From assembly GCA_017591395.1 (NCBI GenBank), contig WEDG01002021.1, positions 62,001 to 126,000 of the forward strand: a stretch of DNA of 64,000 nt. Reading direction: 5' to 3'. The translations under genes and the position numbers were made by a program. Below, piece by piece: positions 33,816 to 46,240 of this stretch. The stretch's first letter is position 1. Every line of letters starts with the position of its first letter. The notes under the pieces are model-generated. The model ran no database searches and was not told where the DNA came from. It was given only the letters and a program-made list of their open reading frames with translations. The DNA is from Schistocephalus solidus. Its lineage: Eukaryota > Platyhelminthes > Cestoda > Diphyllobothriidea > Diphyllobothriidae.

Positions 33816-36121
33816 TTTACATACATATACTTGTTCAGTCATGTTGAACTTGAATCTGTGGTAAATTAATGGTTTGTGGTCAGATCGTGAATTATATTTT
33901 ATGCAAAAGATCTGAACTATTTAACCACACTACCTTACAATCAATGAAAAATTATTGCCGAGTTTACAAGCAACTATTTCAATAAAAATTATACCAGCTT
34001 GTTTCGTATTTTCCCGTTGCCTAGCTTAGAAATTTTAAGTATGCTAGTTGGCTAATTTTCCTGAGGTGCTGAAAGGCACGTAAGAGTAAAGCTAAACAGA
34101 ATTTCAGATTTTGAAAAGAGTAATGAACCCGAAGCAAAACTAAATGGATTCCGCATTACCTAAGGTTCCTTTAAAGGTAGCTTCCGTGAGGAATAAGGCG
34201 TTACCTGCGTGATCAAGTTGGGTACCTTCCTGACTAACAGCTTGAGACTCGCGCAAAAAAGTCACGTTTTCAAGCAAGGAACACGGTCAATTGCTCAGAA
34301 GGTGTAAACAGTTAAGAGGAAAGCCAGGTAGACTGCATTTTAATGAGCTGGAATTGTTAGACTCTGCAGTTTTATATCCCATACATATATACTGTATAAA
34401 AACTCAAGGAACTGACCGAAGTTCTTCTAGGGGCTTTCATCTGTGGGAGCTTAGATCAAATGTTGTTCTTCAAAATTGATTCATAGGAACACAATGCCAA
34501 GCCAAGTCCTACACAGAAGGGTCAAATTTTAAATGAGCACCAGCAAACATATCTGTATAACCTCCACTAACGGAAAATCCTTAACTGAGCAGTGAGCATT
34601 TATTCATTGTTTTTTTTTTATCTAAAAATTCGAGCATATAGTAAAGAAGGTTTGGGCAAAAAATTTGCTTCACACATTAAATTTTCAATATTTATATTTT
34701 TTCCAAATAAATTTCATGATTTTTTACTTTCTCTATTCTCTAACATTTTCCTCCCTATCATTAACTACCGCATAGTTTAGTGAGGGTATCCTTGAATCAT
34801 GTGGCATGAGAAATATCTGATGCAAATTTTTAAACGATGAAGTGTCTACCCTCTATCCAAATAAAAGATATAAACATTTATTCTGAAAAAATGTTTAAAA
34901 TGCGGCTTCTAAATTATACTAAAAAATTGAAATCGCAGGTTGTATTTTAAGTTAACCAGATGTTAGTAGCATGTCTTTCTGCGTGTGAAAATTCTGAAGC
35001 AGAATAAACAATGCTTTTGTATACTTTCCCTTAAACAGGATAGAATCTACCCCGATAACAAAAAAACACCAAAAGTACCCGATTTCGTCAATTTGTGTTT
35101 TCCTACAGACTCAATTTGCAAGGGAGGCCAAAACATATTCTAGTTATCCGGCAGAAATTTTGATAGTCTTTTCTCTGGCAAACTGTGGGTGCAGGAAAAC
35201 GTTTTGAACTCAGATAAAGAGTTATTAAAAATCACCTTAAATCCAGGTATCATCTGATCTCTTTATGAAAGTATTTAAGGGGTTAAAAGCAACCGCAATA
35301 ACGAAATCCACTGAAAGTGTATTTCTCAAAATAAATCAATGAAATAAATTAGCCGGTGTAACTCATTAGGTTTAATTAAAATTGCAAGACAGGCCCACGA
35401 ATTCAGAAACCGTATGTCTCTCACCAACCAAAGTTTCCCACAATTTAAAAAATGACTGCTTTAAAATTAAGGCATACGTTTTTCTATGAGGTTACAGATA
35501 CTAGTAAAGTAATTTACATTTTATAAAAAATAGGAAATTCAGCAGATGGTGCGATCAAAATTATTTTAGATAAATCTACGAGCAACAGTACGCAATGGAG
35601 GGAGATCCTACCGAGCGTATGAATAATAGCAAATGCATAAGGCCATAATTTCATTGATTTTCGATGCAAATGCGATACTAGCAGGTCTACCAAGCATTAA
35701 AAAGGTTAAATTACCTATGGTGGATTGATATATTTACTTCTCTGGTAAAATGCAAGCCTCCAATGCAGTAAACGTTTCCTTTACTTGTGCTAAAATCTTT
35801 AGGTTAGTGCTAAAATAGGTTCAACAAGATTTACGTCGAAACTGCTGACAGGAATGAACGCGTTTAATGGGCTGATGGTCACAAGGATTACCTGAAATAT
35901 ACTTCTTTAGAACAGTGAACAAGAATAATTTTGGTAGCCCTTTGTCATATTTGTCTTTCTTCACAAGTTTTATCGTTATTCTGTTTGTTACGCATTTCAT
36001 AAACTTGCATTTATTTACATTTTCTTAAGTGGGTGTTTATTAACTGTTACGCGCTACACGCCAACTGGTATGAGTTTCGTTATCATTAACTGACATTTCA
36101 CCCATTGCCTTTGTTTTTCAC
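33816..36121. other. AT-rich noncoding stretch
   Basis: Nothing recognised. Confidence 0.4.
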
Positions 36122-36740
36122 TAGGCGGTATTGGCAGCTAAGTCGGTTATGGCGTACCTGTTGGCTTGGCATATCTCGACATGTTCTTAGTGTGAGGTCA
36201 CATTATCGATCGTTGTTACTAGCTTAATACTCTCCAGAAAAATTTGGGTGTCTACCGGGTTTCGGTGAATGGCATTGTACCGGAAGGCGGCCTTCATGAG
36301 CTGGATGAACGCCGATCTGTTTTTGATTGGCAGACTATTCACTCAACTATCAAACTATTCAAATAATCACGAATCTGCAGCACTAGAAAGTTTTAACTGC
36401 GAGGTCTTCCAACTTGTGACCACACGGACCATCTTCGAAGGTTTCTCTCCTCGTACGACCTCATCGTAAAGGTGAGGGTTCTTTTAGGGTGATCGATGTA
36501 GCGCGCGAAAAGGCACTCATTTTGCTTTTTTACTACCGTGAAACCCACCCGGATGCAGCCCAAACCTTGTCAGTCTTTTCCTGATCATACTTAAATACCA
36601 TTTCATCGAAAATATGCGCGAAAATGCCGCGTTGGCCTGCGCCACTCGGCAGTAGAGTACATTATCAGCATATAAGTAAACGCCGGATTTATTGTAAAGG
36701 CTATGTTTTTCTTTTCCGAGATAGCTCAGAATCACAGTTG
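36122..36740 (-). pseudogene. Decayed coding region of unknown family
   Basis: Minus-strand translation gives GVYLYADNVLYCRVAQANAAF (36517-36735 frame), then in shifted frames KNRSAFIQLMKAAFRYNA, RNPVDTQIFLESIK and, after a stop, EICQANRYAITDLAANTA before a final stop near 36122. The balanced composition and the run of sensible protein across about 600 bases, broken by frameshifts, suggest an old coding sequence, perhaps from a DNA transposon or a processed gene. YCRVAQAN may be a damaged zinc-finger start, but this is weak. No family identified. Confidence 0.4.
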
Positions 36741-39700
36741 CCTTCAGAAAAAGGTCTTTTACCTATGCAGGTTAAGACTTTACAAATAAATTGGACAGAC
36801 AAAGAATAAGTTGGGTCCTTTGGAAGCCAACTTCTAGATTATTTCACAAATAAGAGAATGCTTATGAGCCCATTTGCTAAAAGTTAGTTTGCGATTTTCA
36901 CAGTCAATTGCTATTTTTAGGGCTTCTTAATTATTTTTCAAATGACTCAACTAGTTCTAGTTCTTTTGGGAATTGAAGTTGGACCTTAAGAGCTGCTAGC
37001 TGCCCTAGATACTACCAAATTTGATCGTCGAAGGTCAGGATGATATTCCAATGCATGCACAAGGCCCATGCGTATAAATCGTGATCTCAATATTTCATGG
37101 CACTGGACGCGCAGTAGTGCTTGATGAAAATATTGTGGTTTCATTAGCGTTCACGAGCCATGCAAACAATGTGTGTTAAAATGTGTGCTGAGTGCATTCA
37201 AATAGCTTTATTTTATCTGCTAATTTATCCTGCCTTTTCCAGCCTCGTAATAGCCACCTACATAGAAACTCAACTTTATGGGTGCTCTTGTCTGAAGTAG
37301 TAACGTTTCACACCGTCTATTTATCCTCAAGATTTTTAAGTTTTATTCTGTCGGAATTTGAATGGATTTTGGGGAACAAAAGGAGACTTGCTACTTCACA
37401 ATTTAACAGGAGTGCTTATCACTTTGCACTGTAAAGTTAGGATATGATATGCCAGTTACTGAAGAAGACCTCACAGGTTTCCCGAACTACTGCGTGGAAT
37501 GCCTATTGTTTGCCCAAGTAAGGACAAACAAAATGTTCTTGTTTGGGGTCAGAAATGTCTGCAAGCGTAAAACGATGCATTGCTCAAAAGGCATATGACA
37601 ATCGGTGGACAAGTGCGTAAATGCTATTTCAGTTCAATACGGAAGACAGTAGTGTTATTTCTGAATGGCCGTTCCTTCACACCGTGTTGTACGCGAATAA
37701 ATTTAAATCGTTTTAAACGGAGTAGTAATTAATAATTGTAACAGTCTTCGAACATTTTTCAAGAAGACTGGACCCCTTTAAAGCTAGGAAGTTTCATTTA
37801 TAAAAATTAATACATTGATTTACTATACCACGGGAATGGCTATCAAGACAATGGTGAGGGTGCTTCGCGGATCGCTCATACCTAGTCATGATAACCAGCC
37901 AACATCTAACACCTTCAACTCACTTGAGCAGGAGACCACTACTTCAGAAAAGCCAGTTGACTTTCGTTGAAGAAGGTACACGAAAACTTTTCACAGTGCG
38001 AAGTTTAGATCCGTACCTATGCCGTGCATATGGGGTGCATCTTCAAATTTGACACAATGGACTATGCACGCCGGATTGATGGTCACATATCAGAGCACCT
38101 GCAAGAAGCGCTGGCATTCACTTGCTAGGTCAAGTGACACGCTGTTTGACCTATGAATTCACGAAATTTCGCCACAGACGAGTGCAGATGTGATGGATCA
38201 CGATCAAATGAGAATAAATGTCTCGTCTATAATCGGCATTTGTGCGAGAAAAGGTTGTCTTCTCGCTGTAAGGATGCACAGAAATCTTCAGTGTACGAAG
38301 TTGGCAGCCAAATTTGCTACATTGAGACACGTCTTCTGAGATCAAGGTGAGTGATTGAAAATGTCCGCAGAGGTTTTTTTTCAAAAACATGTTTCTGCTC
38401 ACTTATTTTACTCCTATCACGACTTTTTCTACCGAATCTTCGAAGCTTTCTCCGTATGGCCTAGTGTGCAGATCAGGGACAATGAAGGACTTATGAAACC
38501 CTAGAGAGCGGTCGGATGTGTTCTATTGTATTCCGTGCCTAAACCCTCCTTTTACGTACGCATGTTCAGATCGTGCAGACGTGAACATAATCCAGTTTTA
38601 CGACGGGGTGACGAATGGTCATTAGTGGCTTCTCACACCTTGGAACTGAGATGGGTTTAATTGCGCAGCCACCAAGATAAACTGAGAATTAAGTTAAGCC
38701 TGGGCGTCAAATGGGAATTGAATCGAGTGAGGTAAAAAGCTGGTCCTGCTCAGACACCTTCGAACCAGCGGCGTTGATTGGCTACTTTCCTTTGTATTTG
38801 CAGTTTGTCCTGTCGCTGACTACAGACACCTGCCCGAGTTCAAAATCACAAAAAAATAATCAGAGGGGATTAATTTTATGGCCCCTACGTCCGGACGTCG
38901 GAACAAAAACCACCCGTAATGCAGGTAACTTTGCGGTAAATTCTAGGAGAAGAAAGGCTAAAATTATGGTTACTGTCACGGCTATAATAAGGGTTAAAGG
39001 TAGAGTTTTTGTTGAGACTACCCTGAGAGTTCATTCACGGCTTAGGTAACAGGAATATTTACCAGTCCTTAAATTTAGCGCACGGTCAGTTATATTACGG
39101 AAGGGCGTTCCTATGGCGGTGTCCTGTCGGTGGCGACCATATAAGTACTATTTCTCAAATAAATAAATGTTTTCCGGGGCTTGGTCAGTCTTCTTTTCCC
39201 TTCCCCTTACACTCGGAACGGAAAATTGCCTTAATTCCTATTAAAACGATACTTTTTCGGCACAAATAAAAAGCTTACCTTCTTTGCTTGCGTAAGCTAC
39301 TCCTATTTTCCCAAAGTTGTGTTCTTACGGCCACCTCAGTTTTTTTAACGACTTACATATTCCTAATATGAGGAAATTTTTTAGTTTAGAAAGAACATAT
39401 CGCACAATGTTGCCTTCAAATTTCGGTAGTTCAGTGTTTTCCACGGTTTCTTATTTTCTGCCATATTATGAGAAGAAGACGCAAGCCAAAACTCTTAATA
39501 TGGGAAATTTTAATAACCTATATTTTTTCAAAGTTTCAGAACATAATGTGTTGCTCTGCACATAATCACCTCAATCTCTCTTTACAGACACTTTGTGTTA
39601 CAATGGAAAAACAAGGTCGAGGAGACTGGAGCTTAGTGTGGGTGCAGTGTCTAGCCTAGCATAAAATCCACTTACCCACATCAATCACCCACTCACTCGG

Positions 39701-40811
39701 AGCCCTCCTCACAGTGCTTTACAGAAGAGAAGCGCGGTTTAGGCTGACAAAAATGCAATTAATTTGGAGATTTCCATTTCCATTTTAATCAATAATTATG
39801 CCTTGTGTATTATTGTGTTCCTGACGACGTCTTAGGAGTCTGAGAATAGCTGATGACGTGCCATTGGGCCTTACAGTTATAGGTACCTGAGGGCAACACA
39901 GAGTGAAAACCGTACAGTAGAAGCTTCTGCATAAGGTAACTTTAAAAATGTTTGAGTTATCCCTTTTTCAGGGAATTGCTACAGAGAATTATTTTGTCCG
40001 TCGTCTCTGCAAACTTGGTGCAGGCAGTTCGAAATCCAAGCAAGGTGATGTGGTCAGAAGCAAAGCAAGGATCCCCATTTTTATGCGTAAATATTTAGCG
40101 CAGTTAAATAAAACCTGTTCAGAGAAGACATCAAGGAGACCGTTGAACGAATTCAGCTCTTTCTGGTCTAACGGAATCCAGGGGACACAAGTTGTCACAA
40201 GTACAATCATCGCGCAGAAAATGAAGGTAGGCGTAATTTAGAGAAAACGTTTTCTAATGAAGAGCAAAGAAAGAATGCAGGACCGAATCAAAGGATAGAA
40301 TACGTTGAGGAACATTTTCACTTATTAGCATTTTTTACAAGAGAGGTTTGCTAAGCCCAATAGGTCTTCATGGAAGGAGAATAGGTGCCAAAAGTTCCGT
40401 GTGAATCATCATTCAAGAAAATGTGAGCTTCGAACCTTTCACGGCTTCTTAAAGATTTGGTCATTTTGAAAGCGACTGTACGATATTAAGCACATTGGTT
40501 TTGAACTGACCAAAGCATTTAATCCCATTTCACAGCCAAATGCGAATCAGTTTAGGGTGATCCACCATTCGCAACTGTACCTGTAACAGATGAGCTTCAA
40601 ATGCTCAATAGACCATTCGAGTTCATAGCTCGTGCGTCCAACCTGAGGTTGCGTCATGTAAAAACCTGAAAATCGTGATTTCAATGCACCTTATCGTTGT
40701 CGGCAACAGTTCCTCGTGCGTACTTACTGGTCCCTGTGTGACTACCTGCACGTTCTCCAGATCTAGAAGTTTCGGGTTATAGGGTCATGCGTATTTTCGT
40801 CCTGCAATCTG
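36741..40811. other. Long stretch without recognised genes
   Basis: About 4 kb. ORFs such as 38711-39049 and 39948-40241 have no recognised domains. No repeats of the window's families were seen. Confidence 0.4.
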
Positions 40812-40838
40812 ATATATATATATATATATGTATATATA
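40812..40838. repeat. (AT)n microsatellite
   Basis: AT run of 27 bases with one G, lying just before a SINE core. Confidence 0.9.
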
Positions 40839-40879
40839 GACAATTTACGAGTACAACTCCATTTCCCGAAGAGCATTTT

Positions 40880-40962
40880 TATTGGGTATGACTGATGACG
40901 GCTAATAAGCCAGAAATGGCCATTCGGTCTCCCTTGTCTTTGTCGGTTCACATTATCAGCAT
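40880..40962 (+). mobile_element. SINE core copy
   Basis: Reads GGGTATGACTGATGACGGC, TAATAAGCCAGAAATGGCC, GGTCTCCCTTGTCTTTGTC. Close match to the full SINE 350 bases downstream, without its tRNA-like head. Confidence 0.75.
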
Positions 40963-41062
40963 ATGCTACGTCGCTATGCGACTGCCTGTGAGTACTCTAG
41001 TCTGAGTTCCAGGGCACAACGGAACATAAACGTTCCTTAAGCAGATCGGTGAGCCACACACT

Positions 41063-41065
<3 letters not shown>

Positions 41066-41122
<57 letters not shown>
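41066..41122. repeat. (TA)n microsatellite
   Basis: Uninterrupted TA dinucleotides for 57 bases, directly abutting the 5' end of the full SINE. Confidence 0.97.
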
Positions 41123-41126
<4 letters not shown>

Positions 41127-41292
41127 ACGAGCTCGTGGCGCAGTGGGTAGAGCGTTGGACTTCTGCCCAATAAGGTCGCGAGTACGAGGCTCGGGTGCCG
41201 CAGCGCCTGGGTTTGGGTATGGCTGGCTGATGATGGCTAATAAGCCAGAAATGACCATTCCAGTCTCTCTTGTCTTTGTCGGTCATGTTATT
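41123..41292 (+). mobile_element. tRNA-derived SINE, most complete copy
   Basis: The head (41128-41200) looks like a tRNA gene: box A-like TGGCGCAGTGGGTAGAGCG and box B-like GAGTACGAGGCTCG, with a TTGG/CCAA anticodon-type stem between them. Boxes A and B are the internal RNA polymerase III promoter. The body has the GGCTGGCTGATGATGG and AATAAGCCAGAAATGACC core and ends TTTGTCGGTCATG, followed by AT-rich simple sequence. Core copies occur at 33400-33815, 40880 and 46179. It is a SINE head, not a functional tRNA gene: acceptor arms do not close and the body continues. Confidence 0.8.
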
Positions 41293-41297
41293 CTGCC

Positions 41298-41320
41298 TAT
41301 ATACATATATATATATATAT
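41298..41320. repeat. (AT)n microsatellite
   Basis: Short AT run immediately after the SINE body; it may be the SINE's simple-sequence tail. Confidence 0.85.
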
Positions 41321-41499
41321 CAGGGTACTGGAAGCACAAGGAGAACAGTATTTTTAGGACGTTGTTTCCATGCGACCACATACGTCTTATAATTAACAGC
41401 TTTAGCCAGCATCGCTGGGGATCATCGATGATGCGATGAGGGCTTGTCAGTCGGCGTCGGGGCCGTTTATTGCCGCAATTGCATCATGCGCGTTCGATG

Positions 41500-41865
41500 T
41501 TGGTATGATCCTTACTGGTCAATATGACTTAATGTCACGGGAATTTTCGGTCGTCCGCGCCTTCCCAATTGACTGCTTCTCCCGCCTAGGCAAAGTCTCA
41601 GCACATAATATGGGGGGTGGAGATAATTTCGCCTGTTGGTGGACCGCGGGCTTGAGAACGATGACTCACGCAGCCCGCGGCTCATGTGGTTTTCACCTCT
41701 CACAAGACCTGCTAGTTATAGGATGTCTGTGGTCGCATGGCAGCAACGTCCTACAAATACTGCATTTTTTGTGCCTCCACTATCCTTATCTATGGAAGTG
41801 TGAGATGACGAGTTCGAGTGAGGTTCCAAATCGTAAGGCCAATAATTTATTTTGTTCCGGCGATC
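41500..41865. mobile_element. Penelope-like element family 2, decayed inverted terminal pieces
   Basis: On the minus strand, 41512-41703 reads SPRSTNRRNYLHPPYYVLRL, matching SINKRNDPPAPYSVLRL of the copy at 20533-21975. On the plus strand, 41795-41850 reads SSSEVPNRKANNLF, matching the terminal SSENAKRQTNKSL. It overlaps a badly decayed hammerhead (GAGATGA in place of CTGATGA). The two pieces point away from each other, the same relation as at 20533-22870. Confidence 0.6.
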
Positions 41866-43264
41866 ACATCATCATCTTATCATTCGGAATAATCGCCTCA
41901 TTTGCCACATAAACTTCTGCTGTCGCGATCTTGGTAAGAATGCATTTATGTTGAACTTTGTGCAACTAAACTAGTATCTTGCACTAGTGTTCGACCATCA
42001 AATGTTGATTGGACGGAAGCCTGTGTTTTGCAAAATATAATTCTAACGAGGGTCTGTTTGTGCCAACAATTGTCCCCTGGAGTCCTAATTTTTGCCTGAA
42101 GGTATATATTTTAGTCAACCGATGAGGCACTAATGCTAACAATAAAATTCCCCTATCCGTAAGACTCGACGTATTTTACTGGTCATACCCATTTGAATCT
42201 ATGACTGAGAGCATAAAGGCGAAAGCGTCCTCCAACAGTTAAATAGGTCCTTTATATGCGCGAGTGAAATTTACTATTTGTGATACATTGAGACGTAGCA
42301 TATAAATCGTTGATAGGTAAACGAAAGCGTTAACTAAAGCAGAAGTCAATTTTAGTCAGTTTGGTGAAATTGATAATTATCAACAAGAAGGCATCTTCCG
42401 AGCAGCAAATATGGAGAAGAGTGGGGGTGTTTGGTAGGTTTCAAACGGACCATGGAAATTATGGTGGCCTCTTCTTAACCTGGTCTCAGTGGCACTCTAA
42501 CATGACAATTAGAAATCCCACCCATTAAATAGAGTTCATGTGGAGCGGGACCCAGCGTATGAGAATCGTTAGCTTTATCCTGGCGTGCACGGCGCCAACA
42601 CCCATCTCTAACCACGTTTATTTTTTTAGCGTCAGAATATGACATGAGGAGTATGTGCAGCTCAAGTCTTTTTCGCTGAAGAATTTACAGGGCGTGCCTA
42701 CGAAAAGGTGGGTCACGCAGAGTCACAAATCAGCATGCAGTGTACAAATCTTTGCAATACGTGTGATATCTGCTCAAATCACCACTTCCAAACAGTTGGT
42801 CACCTATTTTCGTTACGCAGACGGACTCCTCCTGTTCAATAAACTAAAGGCGGTTGTAGCGCTTATAACTCGACTCTGGTACGAATGATCCTGACTTGAG
42901 AGGTTTGCAAGCGGAGCAACCGTCGCCACATGCGAGGACTTCAGTCTAACCGAAGTATCCCCTTAGCACGAATGCATTTTACATTCAAAGTTACCTTCCT
43001 TGGTCTGTGAATGAGGCCAGAGTTGTAAAGACAGCAGATTTCCCCATGTCATTAGATTGCATGATCTTCTTCGCTGCCAACTACCGGACGTGTTTTACAA
43101 GAGTGAACACGTTATGTGGAATCAGCATGAAACACAAACCACGTCCCAGTTGCTTTATGTGGACTTTGGTGCATTGTCGCCCATAATATCTAGCTCACAG
43201 AACGGGGGAGGGCTCGTTTTTGCCTTGGAGCGTTGGTTTAGGGTTCCTGCAACCAAAATATATT
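41866..43264. other. Stretch without recognised genes
   Basis: No domain or repeat recognised. ORFs at 42655-42888 and 43057-43266 are short and have no family features. Confidence 0.4.
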
Positions 43265-44105
43265 GACATATGACATTTCGACCGTCGATTTCGTCGAGGT
43301 CCACCGTATGCTCCACACCATGGTGGTGCAGGGACGGTGACTTGCGCGTGAATTAGTTTTAAGTGATATTAGCCTTGCGCTGCAGCTACCGCACTCTCTC
43401 CTCCTCCCCCACCTGAGCCCGGTGTCGAGACAGAGTCAAGAAGAGCGGAGATGTGAGAGGGTGCAGGGGGCTGGCGCGGCCGGAGCCGCCCCTGGGTGTA
43501 CCACCACACCTGGCTCGGATCCCACGGAGTGGGAGTGCCATAAAGGCCGCATTAAGAAGGAGCCATTGCAGCCTGACTCTAATTCCGCCACTCAGCCACT
43601 CCACACAAAACACAAATTGGGCTGACCACGCGGTCCGAGTTATCCCGTCAGTTGGCAACCTTCCAAGCCACGGCTTTTAGCGCACCGTGATAGTTTAAAG
43701 CGCGTTGGACTGTTTATAGTGAGGAAAATGCGCTGAGCTGTTGACTTCACTCTTCCCCACCCCCACAATCAGACTACCATCCGAGCCAGTCAGTTGTCTG
43801 ATGTGGGAGTGGGCGCATTGGCTCACGGGTCGGCGTACCCGTCTTCGCGCGCCACAGCACGACCTGGCCCCCTTAACGCACACACCAGGATTTACTTACT
43901 CAGGGGATATGGAGGAGCCATCGCCGTCTGACTCCCTGTCCACTGGTCAGCCACTCAACACACACAACACATACACTGGGCCAACGACATGGTCTGGTGT
44001 AAGCGTCAGATTGGCAGCCTTCCAAGCCATGGTTTCTAGGAAACCGTTATTTTATCAGGTATATTATGACGATTGTGAGAGTGTTGTCTATGTCTTAGTG
44101 TAGAT
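43265..44105 (-). mobile_element. 3' untranslated region of the zinc-finger LINE, second copy
   Basis: Reverse complement of the tail at 1033-1905, again with two diverged units (about 44030-43690 and 43680-43265). The agreement in order between the copies shows the doubled unit is part of the element and not a local duplication. Confidence 0.8.
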
Positions 44106-46062
44106 GGTGTGAGCTGAAGTGGCTTAGCCTCCGGTGGTTTACCGCAGGTTTTCGTGGAGGCGCATGTGTCCTAATAGGCCCATGCAGTGTGCAAATGTGC
44201 GGGAGCAGTGACGGCAGTGGAGGCGGGCGCGGCGACTGTATTTCGGAGCCCCAGGCGCTGGTTCGACAGCTTCCATGCGATGGATTCGAAGGTGACCGAC
44301 CAGGCCGATGCGTGAGTTGAAGTTGTGGGCGTAGTGTGGGCAGGAAAAATTTGTAGAGGCTGTGGGATGTCATTCATGGCAGTGGGGGTGGCAGTGGCGG
44401 TGGCAGTGGCGGTGGCAGTGGCGGTATGAATGGCAGGAGAGTAGGGTGTGCATGGTGTATCGGTGTTGTCGGCATTGCGGTGAAGTCCGCTGTCATGAAT
44501 GCGCATTTGACCGAATAGGCCCATGCAATGAGTAAATGCGCGAGGACAGTGAGGGCAGTGGAGGCGGCGATCTCTGCTGTGTGTTTGGTGCTCCAGGCAC
44601 TGGTTCACCAGTCTCTGTACGATGGATTCGCAAGTGACCGACCAGACCGATGCGTGAGGTAAATGTGCGGTCGCATTGAGGACAGTTTAGGGGAGAGTCC
44701 CCATCGCAGATGATGGTGGTGGTGGTAGTGAAGACGAAGGTGGTAATGGTTGCGGTGGTGGGAGTAACAGGCGATGAGTATTGGGATGTGGTCTCTATGG
44801 TGGTGGGATTAATGGAATTGATGCCAGGAGTGAGGAAGCGGGAGTCTGAAGGAGGGTTGGCAGAACTTTACATAGAAGTTGGAATTGTTAGATTGTTGGT
44901 GCATTGTGTCTGACGATGTCCAACCAGGCCAATTCGCGCGCGGAAGATGCGTTGACAGCGCTGGCATGTGGGAAGGGCCTGTGCATCGACCGTGTTGGTC
45001 CGGGGCGCTGGTGACTTTCATGTCGCTCCTTTTGGCCTTGGCGGCGGCGATCCGGTTGGCCTAATAGGTTGCTGGACCAGTCTTCACGGATCTTCTTCAT
45101 GTCGGTCTATCCTGGGCGAGGTCCTCCCAGTTCGCCGGGTTGATTTGCAGTTGCTTCAGCGATTGCTTCAAAGTGTCCTTGTAGCGTCGTTTTTGACCTC
45201 ACTGTCGGCGAGTACCCGTAGCGACATCTCCGTAGAAAAGTCGTTTGGGTAGTCGCTCGACGTCCATTCTTACCAGGTGGCCGCTCCATCGCAGTTGCAC
45301 TTGCCTCAGCATGGCGTGGATGCTGAGGATTCCGGTCCACTCCAGGACTTCCGTGTCCGGGATCCTCTCTTGCCATCTCAGCTTCAGTATTCTACGGAGG
45401 CAGCTGAGATTGAAGTAATTCAGCTTCTTGGCTTGGTTCGAGTAGACGGTCCAGGTCTCCGTTGATCACTGTGAATGCTTCGGATACCGTCCCGTTGTCA
45501 GTGACGCGCGCCATCATCCCGTCATGAGGCTGACGCATCATGTGCGTGAACCGCTCAGGACAGCTGAATTTCTGCATGACTTTCCACAGTCCGTCGCGAT
45601 TCACCGTGTCAAAGGCTTTCGTTAGATCCACGAAGGTAGTGAATAGGTGAGTTCGCATCTCCTGGTACTTATTTTGTAGCTGGCAGGCGGCAAAGATCAT
45701 ATCGGTTGTCCCGCGGTGTTGGCGGAAGCTTCATGGGCTTTCCAGGAGCAGGCCCTGCTCTAGGTGACCGTTCAGACGATTGAGAAGGATAGGGGCGAAG
45801 ATCTTTTCAGCGATGTTGAGCAACGAGATGCCTCTGTGATTATCCCAGAGTTGCTGGTTCCCCTTCCATTTGGAGAGATGGACGATGGTCGCGTCTTTGA
45901 AGTCCTGAGGAACTTGTCCTTGGCGCCAAATCTCCTGGAAGAGTGTTGTGAGTTCTGCCATCAGCTGGGGCCCACCGTGCTTGTAGACTTCCGGTGGGAT
46001 TGCTTTGGATCCCGGTGCTCTACCGCTGGAAATCTGCTGCACGGCCCAAATGGTTTCTGGTA
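44106..46062 (-). pseudogene. Zinc-finger LINE polyprotein, 5'-truncated and internally deleted
   Basis: Minus-strand order: reverse transcriptase fingers (45731-46042: GRAPGSKAIPPEVYK, DATIVHLSKWKG, NHRGISLLNIAEKI), part of the palm (45392-45700: TTFVDLTKAFDTVNRDGLW), an abrupt join to [17 protein letters not shown], the linker [24 protein letters not shown] block (about 45250-45310), the basic block, then zinc fingers (44171-44950) with the last HMRLHENLR before the stop. The join near 45450 removes the motif before the active site and the YxDD active site. The 5' truncation near 46062 is typical of incomplete LINE reverse transcription. Several frameshifts occur. Confidence 0.8.
44380..44425 (-). 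repeat. 12-bp minisatellite inside the zinc-finger LINE ORF
   Basis: About three and a half units of GGTGGCAGTGGC on the plus strand, encoding an alternating Thr-Ala run on the minus strand. The plus-strand copy near 765-790 has only a short Thr-Ala stretch at the same place. Confidence 0.75.
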
Positions 46063-46178
46063 GGGAAGACTTATATTACATAGCCATCACTAGCTAGTTC
46101 TGATCTTAAATGACAGGATACAAGCTCTTGGCTTGATGTTTTAATCCTGTATCCCTCGGACATTGGAATACGATATGA

Positions 46179-46240
46179 TTAGATGACGGTGGTTAGTAAG
46201 TCAAAAATCATTACTCCAATTACTTTCGCTTCTTCGATGG
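46179..46240 (+). mobile_element. SINE core fragment, diverged
   Basis: GATTAGATGACGGTGG, TTAGTAAGTCAAAAATCATTA and TACTTTCGCTTCTTCG follow the SINE core in order with many changes. Confidence 0.4.

Noticed and set aside
38040..38120. A third GIY-YIG relic (plus-strand YARRIDGHISEHLQEAL)
   Set aside because: The spacing is suggestive, but flanking frames give none of the other PLE blocks, and a single short match in 64 kb is likely by chance.
41128..41200. A functional tRNA gene
   Set aside because: Box A and B are present, but acceptor-stem ends do not pair and the sequence continues into a repeated SINE core with copies elsewhere.
43741..44103. A 120-residue plus-strand gene
   Set aside because: It is antisense to the 3' untranslated region of the zinc-finger LINE, which is conserved as noncoding DNA in the other copy.
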